64,000 bases of DNA, taken from Lingula anatina (taxonomy: Eukaryota; Brachiopoda; Lingulata; Lingulida; Lingulidae). Where the stretch lies: positions 178,207-242,206 of the forward strand of contig NW_019775650.1 in assembly GCF_001039355.2 (NCBI RefSeq), in the 5' to 3' direction. The notes under the pieces were generated by a model. It was not told where the DNA came from, did not search any database, and saw only the letters and a list, made by a program, of their open reading frames with translations. This document shows positions 50,701 through 61,393 of the stretch, piece after piece (the stretch's first letter is position 1; each line of letters starts with the position of its first letter). A program made the translations under genes and the position numbers.

Positions 50701-53000
50701 TGAATAGAGAAACTTCAGTAACGCCACCCTATTTTCCTAAGCGAACTCGTCCGACTGATAAATAAGTTCAAATCGCTAAAGATTTTTTTTTCGTAATTTC
50801 GAAGGCTACGTTGATGAAATGAAGAGGCTGCAAAATTACTACAAGAGTTAAGAAGGAAACAAGTCCTGGGTTTAAGGTTAAAGTTATGAAACGAGAAGCC
50901 CTCAAAATGACTACACCATCCCGTGAAAGGGAAATGCGCCGACGCGAAGGTTTCAGTCGCCAAAGTTGTTTGTCGTAATTTTCTGCCGCGACAGTAGTGT
51001 ACCGTATACTCCACCGCTAGAGACAGAGGCTGCGCTCGGGAACGTTTTAAGCAAAATCGTTCTAAGTCAACCTTTGGGAAATAAACGCTTGCTTGCTACC
51101 CAACGCTGCAGTAACACTCATGTCAAGGTGCCCAACTGGCACGCTGATGATTTCTTTAAATAGATGGGTTTAAAGGCAATACATGACCCAGCAAGGGGAA
51201 GGGGGAGGGGGGGGGCAGCACAGACGCTTTAGCTTTGAATGTTCCACCTCCCCTCCCCACCATAAGAAAAAATCAGAATAGGGTGAATGTCCACAAAACT
51301 CTTAGATTCCCTTATTATCATTACGTCTGTCTTAAGGCATAATATGTAGAAATGCTGAAAAAACGTTTTCTTTCCTTATTTCTTTCTTTTTTCTTCTTCT
51401 AATCATTGTGTGAGTTTGCGTGTGCGCGCGAGTGTGTAATAGCCCTGCAGGGAACCGAGTTACATGACGCGCACGCAGGCACCCTCGCACACGTGCACAG
51501 TGTTTAAACCAACTGTCACATCCAGGCTTCCGTCCCTCTTGTTTACAATACCACCGGCAGTGACACGCGGCGCTAGATCACATAATTAGATTACATCTAC
51601 ACACGCTACGGTCGGTCCGCGTCCATTAATGCTGGCGCTTACAATTAGGATTGGATTGCTAACACGGAGATTTTTTTTCTAAAAAAAGGGGGGAAACGAG
51701 AGAAGGATAGACAACAACCGAATTCAGACCCACGGCGTTGCACCCGCGAAATAATTTGTAGAATTTTAGCATGGATAAGGCACTTTTTGTTAGTTGCTCA
51801 TCGAAAAGGAGGAGATTTCCCATCGTGGTCCAGTTCCCTAACAGTGGCGGATTTTGGGGTGTGCGTGTGACCCCCCCCCCTCCCTTCGGTTTCTGGAAAA
51901 AAGTCACACCAGTAGTCTCTCTGATAGCAGGGGCCTCTAAAAAGTATATAAAAAGTATATAAAATTAAAGAATACAATGGTTTTATAACGGATTTGTAGC
52001 GGACCATGTGGTCTGAGAGTAATTAAACACAGGGTCGGTAATATAAGATAGAACAATTGGAAGCGCGTGTACCCCGCGCGGAGCTCCCTGGGATAGGTTG
52101 CTGTCTTGGCGCCGTCGGGATGAGATTGCTTTGGCTTAATGGTTGGCCAGACAATTATTACGGGCTCGTCTTCTGAGCAGCTGCTTTGACACGAATTAGT
52201 TAGCTATAAGCTACTGTTGAGAAAATTGATCAAACTTTTATCGTGAGAAAAAAAAAAAAAGAAAAAGAAAAGTGAAACGCTTGGATAAATTTCTAGCAGC
52301 AAGTCCTTAAGAAGTAAAATGATAATAGAAAAAACACGTGCATTGTTCGGTCTCCTAATGATATATTCTTCTTTTGTTGAATCTGTATTATTTTTTAAAC
52401 ATGCACTCTGATTTGATAGTTATATTATAAACCGATGGTTTTCATTGGGATTGAGCCCTGATACTCGGGGTGGAATGATAACTCTACCTATGTTTCGATG
52501 ATTGTCTTGTAATATCATGTCAGCGCCTCATATTTTTTGAAACAATGGCTACACGACAGCTACTAATATAAATGTCGTTGAATAATGGCGATATAACTGT
52601 CGACCGAAGAATAGATAATTGTTCCTGAATGAATTAAAACAACCCATGGATTCTTTGCTGATGTTGTGTAATGTAACTGAGCAATGGTTATAATGACAAG
52701 TTTGTGGTACACATCCAAACATTTATTAGACTGAGCTAAAAAGCGTCAGACGACGAACTTGGGGGACATGCGCATTTTTTTTTTACCTCGCTTCACTTCC
52801 AAAAAATGATCGTCAAATTAGGTAAAAAGTTGCAGACGAGGGCAAAATCACTGGAATAAGTAGAACACAGGAATGAAACCATTGTTTACTTTTGTCCAGT
52901 GTAGCTTGCAATGACGTTTTTTTTATAGCAGAAAGGATAGAACTGGGTACCGCCTTAGCTAGAGAGGGGGGCGTGGCACGCGCATTGCGACACGCCTCGA
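46200..53000. other. gene-poor stretch, part 2
   Basis: No exon was recognised. GC-rich blocks lie at about 46230-46460, 49640-50100 and 52060-52200 in an AT-rich background; 52140-52200 includes ACAATTATTACGGGC. GA and CT microsatellites occur at 46666-46686, 47730-47762, 47840-48010 and 48586-48610. Around 51840-51930, a GTGGCGGATTTTGGGG-type sequence is typical of MITE ends. Confidence 0.4.
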
Positions 53001-53537
53001 TCATCCCCTCACTGCTGCCGCATCAGCAACCGTCTCTAGATACGTAATATTAAAGCTGAAGCTAGATATAAAGATTCAAGATTGGGGTACAAGCTCTGAT
53101 TACAGTACTCCTCTGTCGTACAAGCAGCCAAAAACCACAAATTGCCCAGCAGTGACTTGTGGTAGCAGTAAACCAGAATCTCAACACCTATAGCAGCTTG
53201 AAGGGAAATGGAACGTGTCCGCCACAGCGACTGGGTGAGGATAAAAATACAGAAAATGCACCAAGAATAGATATTGCTACCACAAAAATGGACCCCCCGG
53301 CTATATTTGATAGATAAGCCCGTTTATCAAGAGACGAGTTAAAACCCTACTAGGATATCACCAGGACAAAGCGGCGAAGCTTTAACTGTAGCGTTCTTGT
53401 CTGACGGCGTTAAACGTAATTCTAAAAATATATTTATTTTCGGTATATCTTTGATTTTTCTTTACGTCCCCTTCATTTTACCAAGTTTGATAATTCACTT
53501 TTGATTGAACATTTTCTACCAAATCCTTCATATTTTT

Positions 53538-53599
<62 letters not shown>

Positions 53600-54216
53600 G
53601 GCGACAGATTGATTTTCCACAGATATTCACAGATATGTCTCTAGATAAATAGACAGTCATTGTGGCTCTCAGTCGATTCAGCCAAAATGTCTACAATAAT
53701 AACTGCGGCCCTGGTAGAGGGTAGAGGGTAGGGGGAGGTGGATTCAGGGTAGAGTTCTACCGGAATCCCATATATTCCGACAAAACACCACAAGTCTATG
53801 ATCGAGTATCAACTCAAATCGCCCCAATCCGTCCCATACAATGGCAAAACGCATAGTGTAAGCATATAACCACAGCAGAAAAAGCGGGCTCATTAAAATA
53901 TTATTTAATTATTGTACGCCATGTGGGAACTGACGACGCTGTCGCCATCTGACGGAGAGCGTGGAGATGAAGAAAAATACCGCTGTCATGGATTTCTTTC
54001 AGTATCTTCTCTTTATTATCGACCATTTTCTTAGTCGTCTTAAGTCAAAACCCGGTCTAATTCGTTCCTTAATTTTCATTTCGGCTAAACGTCATTTTGA
54101 GCAAGCAGTTGTGAATTCTTTTGTTCTCACAGATGGAAAAAATACATGTAGACTTTTTAAAAACCTGACTTAAGTCGTTTATCTTTCGGTATCGCCATCC
54201 GTCCTTAGTTTTACAA

Positions 54217-54250
<34 letters not shown>

Positions 54251-56450
54251 GTAAAATAACGTCTCATGACTAAGCAACCTCTTAATGGAAAATTTTGACA
54301 TGCTGCTGTTTTGTGTCGTGATTGCATGATTCGTTAAATTATATCACAAGGATAACAAGCTCAGGCTTCGTCAGAAAATGAAATATGCCATGTTTGTAGT
54401 ATTTCAGTGTGTTAAAACAATATGCAAACAGAACAGATTTTTGTAATTGAGATATATATTCAACGACGTATATGTTAGTAAAACCAGTAGTATTTCCTTA
54501 CAACGCGATCTGTTATGTGAGCGTCATGTCCATCTGCAAGCAGCGTATTCTAGTCAGCGTTAATACAAAGACCGTGAAACCAGTCCAATATCACATTCAT
54601 GTCATCGTAACCCTACCAATATCCTAATCAAACATTATATAAGCGCATCGACAGTGAAATCTCCTAAATCTCTGAAATCTCCCAAACGGTAGCCGGGTAC
54701 AATTTTCCAGACAGTATGCGCTGCGTTCTGTGAGAACCCCCCTCAGTTCCACATATAACACGTGTCCTGCCCAGATCTACCTATCTCCCGCTACACGGGT
54801 ATAACGTGCATCAAACAATGTCATTACATGACCATGTTATATATAATAGCGATTTAACAATTTTGGAATGATATGATAGCGTTTGGCATGATAGCGGTCC
54901 AGACCTGTGGCTCCAATGTGCTCTAACCACAGGGACTGGGGGACTAGGCGAGCTTGGATGAGGGCAAGGCACGAGAGCGTCTCGTTAAAGGATGACACGA
55001 GTGCACTGAAATAGGGGAGAGAGAAGGGGGGGGAGTAGGGGGGTCCAGGGTTTTGCAGAAAAAGTGGTGGGGAAAAAGGGGGGGGGGGCACAAGGTTAAT
55101 TTCTTAATGTGTGAAATAGCAGATGAGGATAATCTTACCGTAAGGCGTGAGGTACAGGGGTGACAAACATGTTGTGAAGTCATTCGAGAACAATTATAAA
55201 ATATCAGTGGACAAACTAATTCTCTAATTAGCTGTCATTCGTTGCCCCATCGCCATTATTTCAGGCTCGCTCATACGATAAACCTCGCTTATTCCAAAAT
55301 GTGTTAATTACTTTGAAAATAAAATTAAATAAAATAAAGAAACACAAAGCGCACACACACATTCTATAGCGAGCGAGGAAAAATAAAAGTGATGCCAAAG
55401 TTTTGTTCTGTATAGGAGAAGTTTTTGCTTGCAGAATTTAGTGAAGCTAGTAATCGTGTGAGACGAAGAGGGGGATAAAACATTTGTTTTACTTCAATTT
55501 GTTGACATTCCCATGTCTATACGCACACGTCGTACCAAGCTCTACCACATTTATCACCACTAATAATCTAATAACAATCAAAATCTAATCTAATGTGACC
55601 GAATTTCTGTTTACTGTAGGTCTGTAATGCAGATATATTTTCATTCTGGTTTTCATAATCATTCATGTCTACCTGAACCGTTGTGTCTAGGCAACTGTAC
55701 AATTTACATTTAACAAAAAGGCAAGTTTGCGAGTATTTTTGATGAATGCACTTTGCAGTTAAGTTAACATCACATTAGCACTAAAAGTCAATATGTAGTT
55801 CTGTTGATGAAAGATAAAAAACCACCCAGGACGGGGAATCGGATAAAGCTATAGATATGTTAAAAGTGCGTGCGCCCTTAAGAACATGTGCGTTTCCAAT
55901 GTTTCCCAGAGAAAATAAACTGGCAATGTTTGTCATGCTTGGCAAGCTCATTAAAATAAGACCTAAAAACAAACAAACAAACAAACAAACAAACAAACAA
56001 AGCAAAAGATAAAGAATTGGCGACATTACAATGTGATGCTTTCGACAATTTAACGTCTCAAGTGTCTTATATTCTATAAAAGGGAAAGGGAAAAGTCACT
56101 TTATTTTGACTGGACTAATACACAGAGCTGTGCATGTGACGTTACTGGCCCCACTGGCCGACAATGACCATTTGGATATCCGGTAAGAGATAGTTGTCCT
56201 TAAAGCTATGTAGTCCTACCAGTAGATGGAGAGTTGGCCAAACCCGCCAACTTCAGACCGTGATTTTTTTCAAGGCATTGCTATATGTTTTAGACTTTTG
56301 AATATTAGTTCACACAAACTCGCACTGACACCAAAAACAGGGTTGAAAATACAAATTAAAATAATGCACAGCCCCTGACTTCCAATCGCTATGTCGTCAC
56401 GACAATTCACTACGAACTGCGCATCCCCTCGCCCACCATCAGGTTCACCC
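53000..56450. other. gene-poor stretch, part 3
   Basis: No exon was recognised. It contains an AAT trinucleotide array at about 53540-53600, a poly-A run at 54217-54247, and G-rich tracts at about 55020-55088. The rest is unremarkable AT-rich DNA. Confidence 0.4.
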
Positions 56451-56479
56451 GGAAGTGACGTTGTTGCAAAGGGGCTTTA

Positions 56480-56945
56480 GATATCGGCGCCAATGTACAC
56501 GACTTAGGGACATTTCCCACAGATATTTGGATCGATCTATCTCCACGGGGAGTCTCACTAAATTGTTATCTGCTGTCGGCGAGGCCCAGTTAATTACGCT
56601 CTAGCTGATTCAGTAGGCTTGACAGACATATAAGCCTAAGCCTCTTCAGCCGATAGCAATTTAGCGTGAACCCCCAGGGAGTTAGGTCGATCCAGAGACC
56701 ATTCCCAGACCCTATCGTACTAACTTTGGATCGAACTATCCCTGTGGGGATTCTCGCCTAATTGCAATTAACTTGGGCGGTTTAGATGTCTGCCACGCCT
56801 GCTGAGGCTGATAGGGGGCAATTAACTATCGTTTAGCAGCTTTAGTGGGCGTCATAGACGTCTAGCCGCTTGGAGATGGGCCGATCCTGTTAGATCGATC
56901 TAGGGATGGGAACGAGGTCTCACAGTCCTTGACCTAACATGAACT
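56480..56945. promoter_or_regulatory. block of degenerate GATCGATCTA/AATTAA repeats
   Basis: GGATCGATCTATCTCC-ACGGGGAGTCTC, GGATCGAACTATCCCT-GTGGGGATTCTC and TAGATCGATCTAGGGA-TGGGAACGAGGTCTC are three diverged copies of one motif. Each lies near an AATTA-type site (AGTTAATTACGC, GCAATTAACTTG, GCAATTAACTATC). The spacing is irregular and no protein frame spans it. It resembles a homeobox-site-dense enhancer or an old decayed repeat; function is inference. Confidence 0.4.
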
Positions 56946-57218
56946 TGGACACAAGAGCACAAATATTAATACCAGTTTCTCACACGAGGAAACAAATAAA
57001 GTCGTTGATAATTTGATGATTAATATGACAAGTTTCTCCAGGGATTTTATTATTTTTTCAGTATGTCTGTACTATCAAGGGGCCTCGCCAGCCAGTCTGC
57101 TGCGTGTTGATGGCTTTGCGTCTCCTCTGTTCTCGCTTCTAGTAAATCAAAAATGTCTTATTTGCGATTTATTTATAATTATGACTAGAGTTAAGGACAA
57201 AACATAAGGCTCACATTG

Positions 57219-57830
57219 TCATCTGTTGCCGCCGAGTCGTGGCAAACTCCTGGATCCCCACGTGTAAAGCATCCCCATCCAACTCGGGTCTTCACTCAGT
57301 TGTCTCGCCTTCTGGAGTCCGCCTGTCGCCTCCCTCACCTCGTCCAACCACCTGGTCTTTGGTTGGCCTTTACCTCGTTTTTAAGCAACAAAACACATTC
57401 ATCATGTCATCATCATGTCGTCGTATTCGTCACCATCACGGCTTCCATACATTTGCTCTAAATGCATCTTCACAGTTATCACCTTCATTCTTGTCACATT
57501 GCCGACTTCAGTGTGGTAGGCCTATCTGGGTTGACCAAATTGTTCAGTGTTTCTACCGGTACATTGCCAGCTCCACTGTTCGCCTCCTTCTACACTGCCG
57601 AGTATATTGTCCGTTTCTTTCTGTCAGAACCACGTTTCAAAAGCTTGGAAGGTCTTTTTTTATCGTTCTCGTATGGTGGTTGTCCGATGCTGTGCTGCGT
57701 AAAGCACGATGGAAAAGACCAATCTCCTCACTAAAACCTCTTTGTGGAAACGACTCAACCTTTCCCGATCCACAGATGTATCCGGCGTTGAATTTCTTGC
57801 CTGCAGCCGCCGGCACGACAAATGGTTAAG
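57219..57830 (-). pseudogene. LINE reverse-transcriptase C-terminal remnant
   Basis: On the minus strand the last frame, ending with TGA at 57219-57221, reads GKGQPKTRWLDEVREATGGL and then QKARQLSEDPSWMGMLYTWG and SRSLPRLGG. This is the characteristic C-terminal tail of non-LTR retrotransposon polyproteins (RPKTRW...W...RPRLGG type). Further upstream KRLVFSIVLYAAQ and KKTFQAFETWF match the conserved segment after the RT palm, but stops and frame breaks interrupt it. A dead fragment of roughly 600 bp. The long plus-strand frame over the same bases is an antisense shadow. Confidence 0.75.
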
Positions 57831-57839
57831 TTTTTCACG

Positions 57840-60800
57840 CTGTTTTATACATTTGGTTGATTGATGTTAATTGAGTAAGGACAACATTCCTCAGCTCGTA
57901 TGCAAAGACGTTTTTGATGTAGGTATAAATTAATGGGCTTTTTTCAGTTGAAGAGCTATTACGAATACGCTAAATAATTTGTATATCTTTTTTTCGTTCG
58001 TTGTAGTACCGTGAATGTACTCATAAACACTCATGTGTGTGTTTTACCACGCGTACGCTTGTGCATGTGTAGTTGTGAGTGTGCATCTGCAAGGGTGTGC
58101 AAGTGCGCGTGGTACGCTTGCGTTTCTGAACGGTTAACTTTTCGTTCAGTACCTGGTCATTGTAGTTTACTTTATATGAAAAAAGACTTTGCTTATTATC
58201 CTACAGTTTTGATAATGGCGATATATTCAGTAAAAGAGCGTGATGCCGACCATTCAAATAAACAGCCGGACATAGGTGGACGCCTACACGGTGCCTGCAT
58301 ATAGTTCCAAATATAAATTGGAACCAACTGAAATATTGGACAAAGTGCACTCAGGAAATTTCTCCCTGAGACTTTTTAAGAGATGAAATAATTATCAATA
58401 TCAATAAGCATAAAAATAATGAATATTTTAAATAATCAAAAGCCTACCTATTGAAACGGTTTGCGCATCCATATGACCATTGAGCCTTCACCGTCTTCAC
58501 TGACAGTAATCACGCTTATGTCTAGCTAGGTAACTTTGCCCTTTTTATTGTAGTATGGTATACTAATACGTCCACATATATCACCATCATTTGCCTGTTG
58601 GCTTGCCGCATTAATCAACATGAACATATCTCTAGTGTAATCAGGCAGCTATTTATTGAGACATCAGTCCACATGCGAGATCCAGGGCAGCAGCATGAAA
58701 TGGCGCGAGATCACGTCGTCTCCTGTGAACTTGGCCACGTGCACATTCTTGGTGACCGCAAAAATGCTACATGCGATTTCACCTTTTCGAACTTGATAAA
58801 TTGAAATGGTCCCAGAACAATTTTAATGTTAAAAATTGATGTGTTGTCCTGTCATTTCTACAATTTCATTTCTTTTTTATATTTTTTGGTGAAGACGAGC
58901 AATAGCTGCGGCATGTATGTGTTACGAATAAATCACATCGAAATATCCATCTTTCTTTTTTCTCGATTGATCATCGTCACACTCTTGCACCGTCTGAAAG
59001 CATCCAAAATATAGGCCTACAATGACGAACAGAATTATTATACAGAGTCATAAAACAAAAGTCTTAATTTTTCCTCGTTTGTCCTACAGTTCTGGGCTTA
59101 TCTCCGTTTATCCAAACACTATAGTAAAAATATCACTCATTTTGTTTGAAGACGCAGAATTGGAGACTGATCGGTTCAATCAGGTCATATATGCAAGGCC
59201 AAATGGCAGCAGGTGCCCTGAATTAAACATGAAGTCTTAGTGGTAGCTGTTGTCTATGACTGAACATGGAACCCGTGTACAACGAAACTGAGGGTCCGTG
59301 TAACAGAGAGTCCGCCTTCCATACAGTTATAATGGTTAGGGTTAACCTGACCTAAGTGGGTCAAAATCTAGGGCGAGGCTTAGCTGTACAAATGAATGGG
59401 AAGCGGACTCTCTATTATGGGGGACTTTCTGTCACGTTACATCGGTTTCCACAATGTGTTTGAATCTCAGGGTGCACGTGGTACCAGGCGTGACGGAATA
59501 TATCAGGACTGATAAGTAGGGGCCTACCATATAATTATATAAGCGGAAAAGTCCTCAAACCTCTGTGTCAACATTGTTGGTCGGGACTGTGACTGATTGA
59601 AAAAGATCAGATATGTAATACGAGATAAGGAGTTTGCACAACCAGGTTTAGAATACTTTAAACAAATCTTCAGAACATTGTTGATCAAATAATCGTGTGA
59701 AAACAACATGTTCAGAACTGTGCGTCTACGGCCATGCTAAAGATGCATATAAAGTGAATTTTTTCCAGAAAAACCAACCAAATGCCAGCATATAGTTTCA
59801 AGTAGTATAACTAAGAGAATTACCAAATGGTATTTTTGAATTTTACCTGAAAATGATGTTTAAACGGATTTTTCTGCTAGCATTCCTGTAGGCCTATATC
59901 AATGGGGCAGAAAAGTAGGTAACGAAAGTAGGTTAAATTTTTGACCAAAACTTTAAAGAAAGGAGCAGTCTAAAGCTCTTTTACCGCTGATCGAGTGATC
60001 TATTCAGTTTATTCCTTCGCATGTCGAATTTATTTGAGTCGTATAAGGAACTAGTAAAAGTGGTTTAAAATGTGTCACTGGGAATCCACGCTCCACCGAT
60101 GCTCGGTTCGCATGCCCTACATCATTTTTAATAATTTTTATTTTATTTCTATGGGATGCTATCCAGCTATTTGACGTCAAAGACTAGACAGACCTTGACT
60201 TCATCGTTCTTCCTGGTTGATTATCTTAGGCCTATACATTTATTTACCCAGCGAGGCGACCCGAGTTTTTAAAAAATCCCACTTATATAACAAAGCTGAT
60301 CGCAGGAGCGAATCCAGCTAATTATTTGAAGGGAGGTCTGCGGATGCGAAGCCGACCGTTGGGTGTAGGGCCCGTTGAAGAGCCCAAAAAAGTTAAGGTA
60401 TTTTAGAGGGCGAAGGGTTCCATTTGGTACTGTTTAGAACTAAGTTTCAGCTCGTCAAAACTCTAATTTCACAAGTCGAAGGAAGGTCCTTCACTAAATC
60501 CGTAAGTAGGAAAGGAGGTGACCAAAAATGCCTGCATAAATTATCTCAGCTTTTATTAACTGCCGAACTGCACTCACTTGTCTGCCATTATTTCAGAGCC
60601 CACTTGTTAATTTGGGAGATCTTTGGTTTTCCTTGGGCTTTCCCTTTAGCCTTTGTCGGTTTCTCCCGTTTTTCGTATGGTCTCAATCAATCTTACATTA
60701 GCTGTGATTGTGAAGGCCTCTTTGTGTAGGCCTATAACGTCTCAACTGACACATTTAAAATAAGTTACAGTATGTTCTTTTGGATTCGTTCCCAGGGTTT

Positions 60801-61190
60801 TATACCAAGTATTAGGTGGTCCACAACGGACCAAATTCTAGCACAAACTTTCCATTTTATTTCAATGCACCCACACAGAACTTTAAGTTCATCTGTACAC
60901 AATCCAAAATTTGAGGGACAGAGGAGACATCATACGTAATGACAAATCGTGTTTTTAAACTACGAGTGTCTCTTCAGCCTATGTCGCTTCCACTCAATGT
61001 TCACTCTGTCGTCTTATACAATTAAACAAAAGGGGGTCATTCTTCTGTGAGTTACACTGTTCATTTAAAGACTGCATTCTTCCAATCAAATTAAATGCGT
61101 AGAGTAAACGTAAACTCACGCCACCTCCTGTCAGACACTCGTGCTTTCGGTCTAGCGGTGCATTGTGGGTACCATGTGACCACTTGACAG
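57840..61190. other. gene-poor stretch upstream of ECT2
   Basis: No exon was recognised on either strand. It includes the dispersed repeat at 59278-59449 and TAGGCCTA-type short motifs, but nothing else that can be named. Confidence 0.4.
59278..59449 (-). repeat. dispersed repeat, inverted copy of 33977-34147
   Basis: It is the reverse complement of the repeat in the chordin-like intron, with scattered substitutions. It starts at ACAACGAAACTGAGGG and ends at TGTCACGTTACATCGG. The two copies are about 25 kb apart in opposite orientation. Confidence 0.85.
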
Positions 61191-61393
61191 CCAATACGAA
61201 ATTAGGTCAATTTTGAACAGCCGCCGCAATTCGAAATGTGATGTTTACGTTTGGATCAGCCGTAAAATTATAGCTTCCAGTTCAATTAAAACACACGCGT
61301 TTCATGGTTGTTTTAGATTCGAAAGTTAAGGAATTCAGGACCAAGTGGCCAACAGATTTGGCCTCCTGAGAGATTCAGAAGAAAAAGAAAAAG
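61080..61393 (+). promoter_or_regulatory. ECT2 promoter with CCAAT boxes and TTTGAA
   Basis: CCAAT occurs at 61082 and 61191, and TTTGAA at 61212-61217 lies about 20 bp after the second. A CCAAT box followed by a CHR (TTTGAA) is the usual arrangement in promoters of G2/M genes in vertebrates. The ECT2 ATG follows at 61394. Motif-based only; the transcription start is unknown. Confidence 0.4.

Noticed and set aside
53538-53600. Poly-isoleucine frame on the minus strand
   Set aside because: Translation of an AAT trinucleotide array.
57239-57829. 196-residue plus-strand frame
   Set aside because: Antisense shadow of the LINE reverse-transcriptase tail on the minus strand.
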